A stretch of 64,000 nt of DNA. Origin: Cryobacterium aureum. GTDB lineage: Bacteria; Actinomycetota; Actinomycetes; Actinomycetales; Microbacteriaceae. The stretch spans positions 1 to 64,000 of the forward strand of contig NZ_PPTG01000029.1 in the NCBI RefSeq assembly GCF_002954245.1, read 5' to 3'. The notes beneath the pieces were generated by a model, which saw only the letters and a program-made list of their open reading frames with translations, had not been told where the DNA came from and did not search any database. Position 1 is the first letter of the stretch. Each line of letters starts with the position of its first letter. This document shows positions 44,338 through 53,809 of the stretch, piece after piece. A program made the position numbers and the translations under genes.

Positions 44338-44603
44338 ATGGAAGCAAACCCGCCATACCGATAACACTTTCGACTAGGTGTAAACACTTAGAAAAAGGCG
44401 CAAAAAAGCATGGCAGAATTCAACTACCTTAAACCAGTCTAGGTCACGGACCGGCCACTGTAAAGCTGAGCCGCGTTTCCCCGACACGCGGGCCCTGCCA
44501 CTCACTGTTCAGTGAGGCACAAAATCGTTAGCGGCTCGGTACTACTTTCATCGGGTCGGGTACCTTCTATTCCGCGCGCGGGATAGGTAGCTAAGCTCAA
44601 CGT

Positions 44604-45806
44604 GTGGCTCACGAACTCAAGCGAATTTCTACTCGAATAGGCTCTATTGCTGAGTCGGCGACCCTCAAGGTTGACGGCAAGGCCAAGGCGCTGCAGGCGG
44701 CCGGGCGGCCGGTGATCAGCTTCGCGGCGGGGGAACCCGACTTCCAGACGCCCGAGCACATCGTGGAGGCGGCGCTGGCCGCCGTGCGAGACCCGAAGAA
44801 CTATCGCTACACCCCGGCAGCCGGACTGCCCGAACTGCGCGAGGCCATCGCCGCCAAGACCCTGCGCGACAGCGGCCTTGCGGTGTCGCCGAGTCAGGTC
44901 GTTGTCACCAACGGTGGCAAGCAGGCCGTGTACCAGGCCTTCGCCACCCTGCTCGATCCCGGCGACGAGGTCATCGTGCCGACCCCGTACTGGACCACCT
45001 ACCCCGAGGCAATCCGCCTGGCCGGCGGCGTGCAGGTGGACGTCTTCGCCGGCAGCGACCAGGGCTACCTCGTAACGGTCGAGCAGCTCGAAGCCGCACG
45101 CACCCCGCGCAGCAAGGTGCTGCTGTTCGTCTCACCCTCAAACCCCACCGGCGCCGTCTATTCGCCGGAACAGACTCGGGCCATCGGCCAGTGGGCCGAA
45201 GACAACGGCCTCTGGGTCATCTCCGACGAGATCTACCAGAACTTGACGTATGACGGCGTGCGGGCCGTCTCCATCGTCGAAGCCGTTCCGGCGCTGACCG
45301 ACCGCACCATTCTGGTCAACGGTGTCGCGAAGACGTATGCCATGACGGGCTGGCGCCTCGGCTGGATGGTCGGCCCTCTGGACGCCATCAAGGCGGCCGC
45401 GAATCTGCAGTCGCACCTCTCCTCGAACGTCTCGAACATCTCCCAGCGCGCGGGAATCGCCGCGCTGAACGGCCCACAGGATGCCGCCGAGGCAATGCGA
45501 GTCGCGTTCGACCGCCGCCGCAAGCTCATCGTCGCCGAGTTGAACAAGATCCCCGGTGTGGTGACCCCAACCCCGCAGGGTGCGTTCTACGTCTACCCCG
45601 ACGTGACCGGCCTGCTGGGTCGTTCGTGGGGCGGCGTCACCCCGAGGACGTCGCTCGAACTCGCCGACCTCATTCTCGACCAGGCCGAGGTCGCCGCCGT
45701 TCCCGGCGAGGCCTTCGGCCCGAGCGGGTTCCTGCGCCTGTCATACGCCCTCGGCGATGATTCCCTGCTCGAGGGTGTGCAGCGCCTGCAACGCCTGTTC
45801 GCCTAG
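44604..45806 (+). CDS. Aspartate aminotransferase-like class I/II aminotransferase
   Basis: 400 residues, fold-type I PLP enzyme. [15 protein letters not shown] is the aspartate-aminotransferase Ib N-terminal motif, the PLP Lys is in [16 protein letters not shown], and Arg in the C-terminal FLRLSYALG binds the substrate carboxylate. The start is GTG. No Shine-Dalgarno is seen, but TAAGCT (44592-44597) lies 7 bp before the GTG, which fits a leaderless mRNA. A GCATCC/GGATGC hairpin follows at 45820-45841. The stretch 44338-44603 shows nothing else I can name. Confidence 0.93.
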   Translation: MAHELKRISTRIGSIAESATLKVDGKAKALQAAGRPVISFAAGEPDFQTPEHIVEAALAAVRDPKNYRYTPAAGLPELREAIAAKTLRDSGLAVSPSQVVVTNGGKQAVYQAFATLLDPGDEVIVPTPYWTTYPEAIRLAGGVQVDVFAGSDQGYLVTVEQLEAARTPRSKVLLFVSPSNPTGAVYSPEQTRAIGQWAEDNGLWVISDEIYQNLTYDGVRAVSIVEAVPALTDRTILVNGVAKTYAMTGWRLGWMVGPLDAIKAAANLQSHLSSNVSNISQRAGIAALNGPQDAAEAMRVAFDRRRKLIVAELNKIPGVVTPTPQGAFYVYPDVTGLLGRSWGGVTPRTSLELADLILDQAEVAAVPGEAFGPSGFLRLSYALGDDSLLEGVQRLQRLFA

Positions 45807-45896
45807 CCGCGGCCGGGCGGCATCCGTCTATCGGTGGATGCGGGAGTAGGCGTACCGGCGGTGGTGCGTGTGGCGCGGGAGTGGGATTCTGGTTGC

Positions 45897-46826
45897 ATGA
45901 CATCCACTCCCCCGATCGTGCAGGTGCGCGATCTGCAGAAATCGTATGGCAGCGTTGAGGCGGTGCGCGGCGTCAGTTTCTCCATCGCCGCCGGTGAGAC
46001 TTTCGCCCTGCTCGGCCCAAACGGCGCCGGCAAGAGCACGACCATCGAGATTCTCGAGGGCTACCGCGACCGCACCGGCGGCGAGGTCACCGTGCTCGGT
46101 GTTGATCCGCGCCGCGGCGGCCTCGATTGGAAGGCGCGCCTCGGCATCGTACTGCAGGCCAGCGGTGAGAGCGGCAACGTGACCGTCACCGAGCAGCTGC
46201 GCCACTTCGCGGGCTTCTACCCCAACCCGCGCGACGTCGACGAGGTCATCGACGCCACCGGCTTGCGGGAGAAGGCGAAAACCCGCATCAGCAAGCTCTC
46301 CGGCGGGCAGCGTCGCCGCGTGGATGTTGCGCTCGGCATCATCGGACGCCCCGAGTTGCTCTTTCTCGACGAACCGACCACCGGCTTCGATCCCGAGGCC
46401 AGACACCAGTTCTGGGATCTCATTCGCTCGCTCAAAACTGAGGGGACGACCATTTTGCTGACCACCCACTACCTCGACGAGGCCGCTCAACTCGGCGACC
46501 GCGCCGGCATCATCGCCGACGGCCGGCTGATCGATATCGGCTCGATCCATGAGATCGGTGGTGCGGATGCCCGCATTCCGCTCGTGCGCTGGCGTGACGG
46601 AAACGGAATGGTGCGCGAAGAACGCACGAGCCACCCCGCTCGGGTCGTCGCCGAACTCGTGGCACGTTTGAACGGCGCAGAACCCGAGGACCTCGAGGTG
46701 ATCCGGCCGAGCCTCGAAGACGTGTACCTGTCGCTCGTGCGCGGCAACGAAGCGGCTGCCGCGCGAACCGAGACGGCGGCATCCGCTGGCAGAGGCGTAC
46801 TCACGGAACAGGTCGTGCGCGCATGA
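45897..46826 (+). CDS. ABC exporter ATPase, DrrA-type
   Basis: 309 residues. Walker A LGPNGAGKSTT, Q-loop IVLQASG, signature KLSGGQRRR, Walker B LLFLDEPTTGFDP and switch His LTTHYLDEA are all present, followed by a C-terminal extension typical of daunorubicin-resistance-type ATPases. It overlaps the permease gene by 4 bp. ATG 45897 has no clear Shine-Dalgarno; a -10-like GATTCT 6 bp before suggests leaderless translation. Regulated, probably, by the two-component pair just downstream. Confidence 0.94.
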   Translation: MTSTPPIVQVRDLQKSYGSVEAVRGVSFSIAAGETFALLGPNGAGKSTTIEILEGYRDRTGGEVTVLGVDPRRGGLDWKARLGIVLQASGESGNVTVTEQLRHFAGFYPNPRDVDEVIDATGLREKAKTRISKLSGGQRRRVDVALGIIGRPELLFLDEPTTGFDPEARHQFWDLIRSLKTEGTTILLTTHYLDEAAQLGDRAGIIADGRLIDIGSIHEIGGADARIPLVRWRDGNGMVREERTSHPARVVAELVARLNGAEPEDLEVIRPSLEDVYLSLVRGNEAAAARTETAASAGRGVLTEQVVRA

Positions 46827-47677
46827 GCGCCACGATCACCGACACTCGCCCGCCGAAGAAAGCGCCGGGCACGCTTGCTCTCGGCCTGTCCCGCATCGGC
46901 TACGAGACCAGGTTGTACTTTCGCTCGCCCGACACCCTGTTCTTCACGTTCTTCTTTCCTTTCATCATGCTCGCAATCTTCACCGCTGCCTTCAGCGCCT
47001 CTGGCAATATCGGGGGCAACGCTGACGGAGTTGGCGGGGTCAGCGTGGGCGCGTACTACCTTCCCGGCATGCTCGCCGCCGGCATGCTGCTCTCCGGCGT
47101 GCAGAACCTCGCCGTCGACATTGCCGGGGAGAAGAGTGACGGCACCCTCAAACGGCTCGGCGGCACGCCGCTGTCGCCACTGAGTTACTTTCTCGGCAAG
47201 ATCGGGCAGGTCTTCGTCACCGCCATTCTGCAAGCAACGCTCTTGCTGCTGGTTGCTCGGTTCGTGCTCGATATCGCTCTGCCGACCGAGCCCGAGAAAT
47301 GGGCCACCTTCGCTTGGGTCTTCGTGTTCGGTGTGATCACGAGCGCGTTCCTGGGAATCGCGCTGTCGGCGGTGCCGCGATCGGGCAAGAGTGCAACGGC
47401 CGTCGTGATTCCGGTGGTACTGGTGCTGCAGTTCATCTCGGGGGTCTACCTGCAATTCACGGCCCTGCCCGATTGGATGCAGAACCTGGCCAGCATCTTT
47501 CCGCTCAAGTGGATGGCGCAGGGCATGCGGTCGGTCTTTCTGCCCGACAGTTTCGCGGCCGCCGAACAGACCGGATCCTGGGACCTGGTCTGGGTGGCCG
47601 CAGCCCTCGGGGTGTGGCTTGTGGTGGGGCTGCTGCTGAGCCGGATGACGTTTCGGTGGATTCGCCGCGACGCGTGA
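46823..47677 (+). CDS. ABC-2 type exporter permease, DrrB-like
   Basis: 284 residues with six predicted helices (first at about 40-60) and the ABC-2 signature region GEKSDGTLKRLGGTPLSPLSYFLGK. It partners with the ATPase encoded just upstream (ATGA overlap) to export drugs or a lipid-like molecule. The substrate is unknown. Confidence 0.93.
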   Translation: MSATITDTRPPKKAPGTLALGLSRIGYETRLYFRSPDTLFFTFFFPFIMLAIFTAAFSASGNIGGNADGVGGVSVGAYYLPGMLAAGMLLSGVQNLAVDIAGEKSDGTLKRLGGTPLSPLSYFLGKIGQVFVTAILQATLLLLVARFVLDIALPTEPEKWATFAWVFVFGVITSAFLGIALSAVPRSGKSATAVVIPVVLVLQFISGVYLQFTALPDWMQNLASIFPLKWMAQGMRSVFLPDSFAAAEQTGSWDLVWVAAALGVWLVVGLLLSRMTFRWIRRDA

Positions 47678-47714
47678 GCGCCCGGCCACCCCGCACAGGT
47701 GGGATGCTGGAGCC

Positions 47715-48935
47715 ATGACGAGTGCGCGCTGGTGGGACGTGGCTTTCGGCGGGGCCCTCGCCGCCATGGCGATCACGGCGACCCTCTATCCGGCCGATGG
47801 GAGCCTGGGCGGAGCTCTGGCCACCCTCGCCGGGCTCGGCCTGGCCTATCTGGGGTTTGGGCGGCGCGGCATCCGTCTTGCTGGCACCGGCCGGACGGCG
47901 TCCAGTGTGGCTTTTCTGGTGACGGTGATTCTCGGCTGCGGGGTGGGCGCCGCGTTCACTCCAAACCTCTCAACCTTGCAAGCCATTGGGTTTCCGGTGG
48001 TCTGGGTTCTCGCTGGCTCCTACGCGGCGGCGGTCTGGGTGAGCGCCGCCCTCGCCATGTCGGTCGGTCTCGGCCTCACCGTGAGCCTCGGCGGTACAGT
48101 GGCAGCAGCGGCCGAAGCCGGTGCAATCGAAGCGATCTCGTTCATCTTCGCTCTCGCCCTCGGAACCTGGATGACCCGCATCATCTGCGCCGGCGACCGG
48201 CATCGCCGGCTGCTCGAAGAACTCACCCGCACGCAGGGCGAGCTCGCCACCCTGCACCGTGCGGCGGGCAGTTCCGCGGAGCGGGAACGGTTGGCCCGCG
48301 ATATTCACGACACCATCGCCCAAACCCTCACCGGGCTGGTCATGCTCGCCGAGCGCACTCGCGGTGAGCTCACGGCTATCCCGGCCCGGGTGTCGGCCGC
48401 ACAGACCAGCATCGATTTGATCGAAACCAACGCCCGTGAAGCCCTCACCGAGACTCGCGCGCTGGTCGCCACCCTCTCACCGGTGCGCGAACCCGGGATG
48501 GGTCTGGCCGGCACGATTCTGCGGTTGGCCGATCGCTTCACGCAAGAAACAGGCATCCAGACGGATGCCACGGTGCAGGTCGGCGACATTGACCGCGAAG
48601 TCGAGGTGGTGCTGCTCCGCTGTGTGCAGGAGGGTCTTGCGAACGTGCGGCAGCATTCCGGGGCGGGGGCGGCATCCGTTCTGATCGAACGCATCGGGAC
48701 CACGGTAGTGCTCACCGTCAGCGACGACGGACGCGGCCTGGGCCGTCCCCGCGTCGACCACAACACCGGCTTCGGTCTGGCCGGAATGCGCGACCGGGTA
48801 CTGCTCGTGCACGGTGAATTGGAGCTTGGCACCCGGCCGACGGGCGGAACGCTGCTGCGGGTGACCGTGCCATTGCCCGCTCCCCTCGCTCTGGCACTGG
48901 CCGCTAAGGTCTCCCACATCGAGGCCGGCGCATGA
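47715..48935 (+). CDS. Sensor histidine kinase, NarL-partner type
   Basis: 406 residues. Five or six N-terminal helices (about 10-155) form a membrane sensor with little extracellular sequence. HisKA_3 phospho-His is in ERERLARDIHDTIAQTLTGL (about residue 198), and HATPase has SDDGRGLGRPR and GFGLAGMRDRV. It is 37 bp after the exporter permease and overlaps the regulator by 4 bp: an intramembrane-sensing kinase next to its transporter. Confidence 0.93.
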   Translation: MTSARWWDVAFGGALAAMAITATLYPADGSLGGALATLAGLGLAYLGFGRRGIRLAGTGRTASSVAFLVTVILGCGVGAAFTPNLSTLQAIGFPVVWVLAGSYAAAVWVSAALAMSVGLGLTVSLGGTVAAAAEAGAIEAISFIFALALGTWMTRIICAGDRHRRLLEELTRTQGELATLHRAAGSSAERERLARDIHDTIAQTLTGLVMLAERTRGELTAIPARVSAAQTSIDLIETNAREALTETRALVATLSPVREPGMGLAGTILRLADRFTQETGIQTDATVQVGDIDREVEVVLLRCVQEGLANVRQHSGAGAASVLIERIGTTVVLTVSDDGRGLGRPRVDHNTGFGLAGMRDRVLLVHGELELGTRPTGGTLLRVTVPLPAPLALALAAKVSHIEAGA

Positions 48936-49552
48936 TTCGCGTACTGGTTGCCGATGACCATCCCATCGTGCGCGGCGGTATCGTGAGCCTGCTGGCCCAG
49001 GCCGACGACATCTCCATCGTCGGGGAGGCCGCGGACGGCACCGAGGCCGTTCGACTGGCCTTGGAGCTGCAGCCCGATCTGGTGCTCATGGACCTGCGCA
49101 TGCCCGGTCAGAGCGGCGCAGCGGCGACCGCGCAGATTGTGGCGGCGGCGGCGGGCATCCGAGTGCTGATTCTGACGACGTATGAAAGCGACGACCAGAT
49201 TCTGGGTGCCATCGAAGCTGGCGCGAGCGGCTATTTGCTCAAAGCTGCGCCCCAGGAGGAGATCATCGCCGGCGTGCGGTCGGTCGCGGCCGGCCAGACC
49301 GTGCTCGCTCCGTCTATTGCGGCGACGCTCGTGCAGCGGGTTCGTGGACAGTCGGCAGCGGCACGGCTGTCGCCGCGCGAACTCGACGTGCTAAGGCTCG
49401 TCGGCGCAGGCGAGAGCAACCCCGAGATCGCACGATCGTTGTTCATCGGCGAAGCGACCGTGAAAACCCATTTGCTGCACGTGTTTGAGAAACTCGCGGT
49501 GAAGGATCGCACCCGCGCGGTGACCCTCGCCATGGAACTCGGCCTGCTGTAA
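48932..49552 (+). CDS. NarL/LuxR family response regulator
   Basis: 206 residues. Receiver with phospho-Asp in LVLMDLRMPG (about D54) and Lys in SGYLLKAAP, then a LuxR helix-turn-helix (about 142-204, LSPRELDVLRLVGAGESNPEIARSL). It is coupled to the kinase and likely controls the DrrAB-type exporter upstream. Confidence 0.94.
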   Translation: MIRVLVADDHPIVRGGIVSLLAQADDISIVGEAADGTEAVRLALELQPDLVLMDLRMPGQSGAAATAQIVAAAAGIRVLILTTYESDDQILGAIEAGASGYLLKAAPQEEIIAGVRSVAAGQTVLAPSIAATLVQRVRGQSAAARLSPRELDVLRLVGAGESNPEIARSLFIGEATVKTHLLHVFEKLAVKDRTRAVTLAMELGLL

Positions 49553-49570
49553 AGTCATGCCGAACCAGGG

Positions 49571-50275
49571 CTAAAGCAGCTTGCGCTCCAGCGCCCAGGC
49601 GGTCAGTTCGTGCCGACTCGACAGCTGCAGCTTGCGCAGCACGGCCGAGACATGCGTTTCAACGGTCTTGGCCGCGATGAACAGGGTGCCGGCGACCTCC
49701 TTGTAGCTGTAGCCGCGGGCGATGAGGCGCATCACCTCGGTTTCGCGGGCGGAGAGCCGGTCGAGTTCCTCGGTCGTCTCGGCCGTCTCCCCGGCGACAG
49801 CACCGAAGGCGTCGAGGACGAATCCGGCCAGTCGCGGCGAGAACACGGCATCCCCCTCGGCGACCCGGCGGGCCGCCTCGGAGACTTCGGCTCCGGATGC
49901 GCTCTTGGTGATGTAGCCGCGGGCGCCGGCCCGAATGACGCTCACGACGTCGTCGGCGGCGTCGGAGACGCTGAGCGCCAGGAACAGGGTGTGTGGGGCG
50001 CGGGGCGCCGCCTCACGGATGACCTCGGCGCCGCCCCCACCGTGCCCGCCGGGCAGGTGCACGTCGAGCAGCACGACTCGCGGCTGCAGGTCGATCACGC
50101 GGGCGAGCGCCTCGTCTACTGTCGCTGCCTCACCCAGCACGGTGATGTCGGCGTCGAGTTCGGCGCGAAGTCCTGAGCGAAAGATGGAGTGGTCGTCGAC
50201 GATGAGTACGCGCAGGCCAGCGGATGCCGCGCTCGGTTCGGTGGCCGCCCGGTCACTCGAATTGTGGTCGGTCAT
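49571..50275 (-). CDS. NarL/LuxR family response regulator (LiaR-like)
   Basis: 234 residues. Receiver about 20-145 with phospho-Asp in VVLLDVHLPG and Lys in GYITKSASG; LuxR helix-turn-helix about 170-232 (LSARETEVMRLIARGYSYKEVAGTL). It is coupled by 4-bp overlap to the PspC-kinase gene and is convergent with the other NarL-type regulator 18 bp away, so two unrelated two-component systems meet here. Confidence 0.94.
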   Translation of the reverse strand: MTDHNSSDRAATEPSAASAGLRVLIVDDHSIFRSGLRAELDADITVLGEAATVDEALARVIDLQPRVVLLDVHLPGGHGGGGAEVIREAAPRAPHTLFLALSVSDAADDVVSVIRAGARGYITKSASGAEVSEAARRVAEGDAVFSPRLAGFVLDAFGAVAGETAETTEELDRLSARETEVMRLIARGYSYKEVAGTLFIAAKTVETHVSAVLRKLQLSSRHELTAWALERKLL

Positions 50276-51663
50276 CGCACGCTCGTTTCGGTGTGGTGCT
50301 CATCGGTGGTTGGCGCGGTCGTCGCTGCCGGCAGGGTCAGCAGAATCTCGGTGCCGGCGCCGCCCGGACCGGGGCGCACAGCGGCGTTTCCGCCGGCCCG
50401 GCGCATGCGCCCGAGAATGGATTCGCGTACGCCGAGGCGGTCTTCGGGAATCTGGTCGAGGCGAAAGCCCGGGCCGCGGTCGGTGACGCTCAGTTCGATG
50501 CCGCGCGCCCCCGTCTCGAGGTAGACCGATACCGCGCCGCCGGCATGCCGAGCCGCGTTGAGCATGGCCTCGCGGGCGGCAGCGACGAGCGATTCCGGGG
50601 CATCCGTGCTGCTCGAGTTCGCTTCGGGACCGGCCGCCGAACGCACGCCCACCCCGGCGCCGACCGTGACAACCTCGAAGTGCACCGCAAAGTATTCTTC
50701 GATCTCCCCGGCGATGCGGCGCAGCGCGGCGGCCAGATCGGTCGCCGGTTCGGTGCCCCCGGAGCGGCTCCCGGTGAACAGCCACTCGCGAAGTTCGCGC
50801 TCCTGCGCGCGGGCCAGCCGCGCGGCATCGCTGTGCGGCCCGGCCTTCTGCTGAATGAGCGCGAGGGTCTGCAACACCGAATCGTGCAGGTGCGCGGCAA
50901 TATCGGCCCGCTCAGCTTCACGGGCCCGCGCGGCGCGCTCGTCGGCGAGGTCACTCCACAGGCGCAGCAGCCACGGTGCGGTCACCACGGCAACACCGAG
51001 CAGAACAGATGCCGCCGCCAAAATAACCGTCCACGCGTTCGGGTTGGTTCCGGTCACGAAAAACAGCAGAATGCCCACCGCAACCAACACCAACGCCCCC
51101 AGAATGCGCACGAGCAACGCTGAGGATTGCTGAGCAGCACCGCTGCGAATATCGGCGAACTGGCGCCAGGCGAGCGCGGTTCCGGCCAGCACGACAATGG
51201 CCGGCACCACGACGGCGAGCGGAATGTCGGCGCCGAGCCGGCTCGCCACGACGGCACTTCCGGCAGCCAGCAGGGCCAGGCCGAGCAGAATCTCGGTGAC
51301 GGGCGCGGTTCGGCCGGAGTCGGTATCCGCCCGAGAGAACCCACTCCGGCCGATCATGGCCTCGGAACCCGACAGCGCCGCGGGGGCTGCCTGAATCGGG
51401 GCAGCGGAAAGAGTGGACGCGACATTCGAGCGGGCGAGGCTCGACTTAGGCAACGGGTCGGCTGCCGCGCCGCCAGAAGGAACCGTCACCCACAGCCAGG
51501 CATAGAGCAGGGCACCGAAGCCGCTACAGAAGCTGAGCAGCACCGTGACCAGGCGCACCGTGGCGAGGGGAACGCCGGTGTGCTCGGCGAAACCAGCACA
51601 CACACCGCCGACGAGGCGGAGCCGGGGCCGGGTCATCCGTTCGGTTCTCACCTGTTCATCCAA
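50272..51663 (-). CDS. PspC-domain sensor histidine kinase
   Basis: 463 residues. The N-terminal PspC domain (about 10-65, RLVGGVCAGFAEHTGVPLATV, then a helix) is followed by a linker, four or five helices (about 125-235), HisKA_3 with phospho-His in ADIAAHLHDSVLQTLALI, and a HATPase with TDRGPGF. It diverges from another PspC protein (51764), so both members probably respond to the same membrane stress, as in LiaFSR-like systems. Confidence 0.92.
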   Translation of the reverse strand: MDEQVRTERMTRPRLRLVGGVCAGFAEHTGVPLATVRLVTVLLSFCSGFGALLYAWLWVTVPSGGAAADPLPKSSLARSNVASTLSAAPIQAAPAALSGSEAMIGRSGFSRADTDSGRTAPVTEILLGLALLAAGSAVVASRLGADIPLAVVVPAIVVLAGTALAWRQFADIRSGAAQQSSALLVRILGALVLVAVGILLFFVTGTNPNAWTVILAAASVLLGVAVVTAPWLLRLWSDLADERAARAREAERADIAAHLHDSVLQTLALIQQKAGPHSDAARLARAQERELREWLFTGSRSGGTEPATDLAAALRRIAGEIEEYFAVHFEVVTVGAGVGVRSAAGPEANSSSTDAPESLVAAAREAMLNAARHAGGAVSVYLETGARGIELSVTDRGPGFRLDQIPEDRLGVRESILGRMRRAGGNAAVRPGPGGAGTEILLTLPAATTAPTTDEHHTETSVR

Positions 51664-51763
51664 GCACGCCCCACCGATAGTGGAGATTCCACGGCCATCA
51701 ATCAGGGTTCAATCAGGGTCATCCCCCATGGCAGCGGTCTCAGCGCGCTGTCAGACTCGGGTC

Positions 51764-53323
51764 ATGACCGACACACCGCGGGCCCAAACACCTCGCCCCG
51801 ACCAACTCGCCCGCTTCTTCGACTGGATTCGCGGCAGCGGACTGAACCGGGACGGCGACCGCTGGATCGCCGGCGTCTGCGGCGGCATTGCCGCCCGCAC
51901 CGGCCTCGACCCCCTCATCGTGCGCGGCATCGCCGTCGTCCTCGCCATTCTCGGCGGACCCATCGTTTTTGCGTACGCCGTCGGCTGGGCACTCCTACCA
52001 CGCGGCGCCGGCCGCATCTACGCCGAAGATGCCATTCGCGGCCGCTTCGAACCGGCGATGATCGCCATCGGCGCGCTCCTCCTGTTCACCGTCGTACCCC
52101 TATTCCGCGGTTTCTGGTGGAACGACCCAACCGGTTTCTGGACCGACAGGCTCTCCGGAGTGTTCTCCTTCGGCTGGGGCCTGGCCGTCACCGCGGGCAT
52201 CGTCTGGCTGGTCGTGTATCTGGTGCGCCGCGCGAAGAAACCGCGCCCGGCACCCGATTCGAGGCCCGGTTTCGGGCCGTTCGCTCCCCCCGCCGGCCCG
52301 ACGGGTTCAACCGGCCCGTTCGGCCCTGGCAGCGTCTACGACCCACGACCGACTTCCGGTCCCGACGCGGGCATGTACCCCCAAACGGATGCTGCGGAAC
52401 CGTCGCCGGATTCCGCCCAGACGAGCACGTCCACCGCGAGCGCGGGCACTGCCGAACCCGACACCATAGCCGCCCCGAACCTGGCTTTCGCAGCCACGGG
52501 CACGTCCACGACCGCCTCACCGACCGTCCCGCCGACCACCGGCACATCGTATGCCCCGACCAATCCGTACGCGCCGGACTCGGCCAGGAGCATCCGCTCT
52601 GAACAGAATCGAGCCTGGCAGGAACAGAACCGCGCCCGCCAGCAAGCCCACCGCGCCCGGGTTCGCGCCCGCCGTCCCGGTGCCGGCTACAGCGCCATCG
52701 TGCTGGGCCTGGCCTTGGCCACCGGCGCCGTGGCTGCCGGTGTGAATGCGAACGGCGTCTGGTCGCCAGACGCGGTCATTCTCGGCGTCGCATTCGCCCT
52801 CGGAGTGCTCGCGCTCGGCATCGTCATCGCCGGAATCCGCGGACGCACCGACGGCGCCATGGGCGGGTTCGCCATTCTGGCTGCGGCCACCCTCGTCGTG
52901 CTCGGAGTGTTTCCGCAGGGCACCCAATTCTCGGTTATCGGCAACACCGTCTGGTCTCCGAGCGCGAATTCCGCCACGGCAGACCCGACCTCCAGCTACG
53001 CCATGATCGTGGGCAACACCACGCTCAACCTAAGCGATTTCGACAACCCCGGTCTCGACGAGCACGCCGTCATCGACGTCTGGCTGCTCGCCGGCGCCAC
53101 CGACATTCAGCTGCCAGAGGATGCCCCGGTGCGCGTTGAATCGCACGCCCTGGTCGGCGGCGTGGAGTATTCCGGACGCGCTGTTGCCGCTGAAAACGGC
53201 GAAAACACGGGCGTGCTCGCCGTCGATGCGCGCACGTTCAATGCGAGCAGCCGCAGCGACGGGCCGCGCGTGCGCATCTGGACCCTCGCCGGTGTCGTCA
53301 CGCTCAATTCCTCCAACAGCTAG
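51764..53323 (+). CDS. PspC-domain protein with LiaF-like C-terminal domain
   Basis: 519 residues. PspC at about 28-90 (RWIAGVCGGIAARTGLDPLIV), further helices to about 165, a long Pro/Thr/Ser-rich linker (about 170-300), four more helices (about 307-390), then a C-terminal beta-rich domain (about 425-519, VIDVWLLAGATDIQLPED) like the LiaF/DUF2154 'toast-rack'. It is divergent from the PspC kinase across 100 bp. A role as a membrane modulator of that kinase is inferred. No Shine-Dalgarno is seen before the ATG. Confidence 0.85.
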   Translation: MTDTPRAQTPRPDQLARFFDWIRGSGLNRDGDRWIAGVCGGIAARTGLDPLIVRGIAVVLAILGGPIVFAYAVGWALLPRGAGRIYAEDAIRGRFEPAMIAIGALLLFTVVPLFRGFWWNDPTGFWTDRLSGVFSFGWGLAVTAGIVWLVVYLVRRAKKPRPAPDSRPGFGPFAPPAGPTGSTGPFGPGSVYDPRPTSGPDAGMYPQTDAAEPSPDSAQTSTSTASAGTAEPDTIAAPNLAFAATGTSTTASPTVPPTTGTSYAPTNPYAPDSARSIRSEQNRAWQEQNRARQQAHRARVRARRPGAGYSAIVLGLALATGAVAAGVNANGVWSPDAVILGVAFALGVLALGIVIAGIRGRTDGAMGGFAILAAATLVVLGVFPQGTQFSVIGNTVWSPSANSATADPTSSYAMIVGNTTLNLSDFDNPGLDEHAVIDVWLLAGATDIQLPEDAPVRVESHALVGGVEYSGRAVAAENGENTGVLAVDARTFNASSRSDGPRVRIWTLAGVVTLNSSNS

Positions 53324-53332
53324 GACCCCACC

Positions 53333-53782
53333 ATGACCACTCCGCTCTTCCCCACGGGCCCCGACGCCGCTCATACCGGCGCGAACACCCCCACCGAAGA
53401 TTTCTCCGCCACTCCGTGGGCCGGAGGCACGTCCTCGGCCGAATCCAGCGCCGAATCCTCCGCAGCGACGACCGGCGCGACCCTCTCGGAAAACCCGACC
53501 GTTCCCTATCCCGAATCGAGAGTTCCGCCGCGGGAGCCCGACTTCTTCGCCCCAAACACCGATCTGCCGATCGCTGCAACTGCGGCTACACACCGCCTGC
53601 GCCCGCGCTTCGGTACCATTCTCTGGGGCATCCTGCTGCTGGCCTTGGCCGCTTACATGGTGGTCTTCACGCTGCTTCCGGCGCCGCCGGATCCCACGCT
53701 GTGGCTACTCGGCGGCGTGATCGCGGTCGGACTCGGCCTCGTCGTGGCCGGCATCGCCGCTGCCGCTCGCCGCGCCGACTGA
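53333..53782 (+). CDS. Small membrane protein of the PspC/LiaF module
   Basis: 149 residues. The first 85 are polar and Ser/Thr/Ala/Pro-rich (likely cytoplasmic and disordered). Two helices follow (about 94-116 and 122-143) with a short Pro-rich loop. It lies 9 bp after the LiaF-like gene, so it belongs to that operon. No domain recognised; function unknown. Confidence 0.75.
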   Translation: MTTPLFPTGPDAAHTGANTPTEDFSATPWAGGTSSAESSAESSAATTGATLSENPTVPYPESRVPPREPDFFAPNTDLPIAATAATHRLRPRFGTILWGILLLALAAYMVVFTLLPAPPDPTLWLLGGVIAVGLGLVVAGIAAAARRAD

Positions 53783-53809
53783 CGGGCGCCGCACGGGCAA
53801 TCGGTGGAG

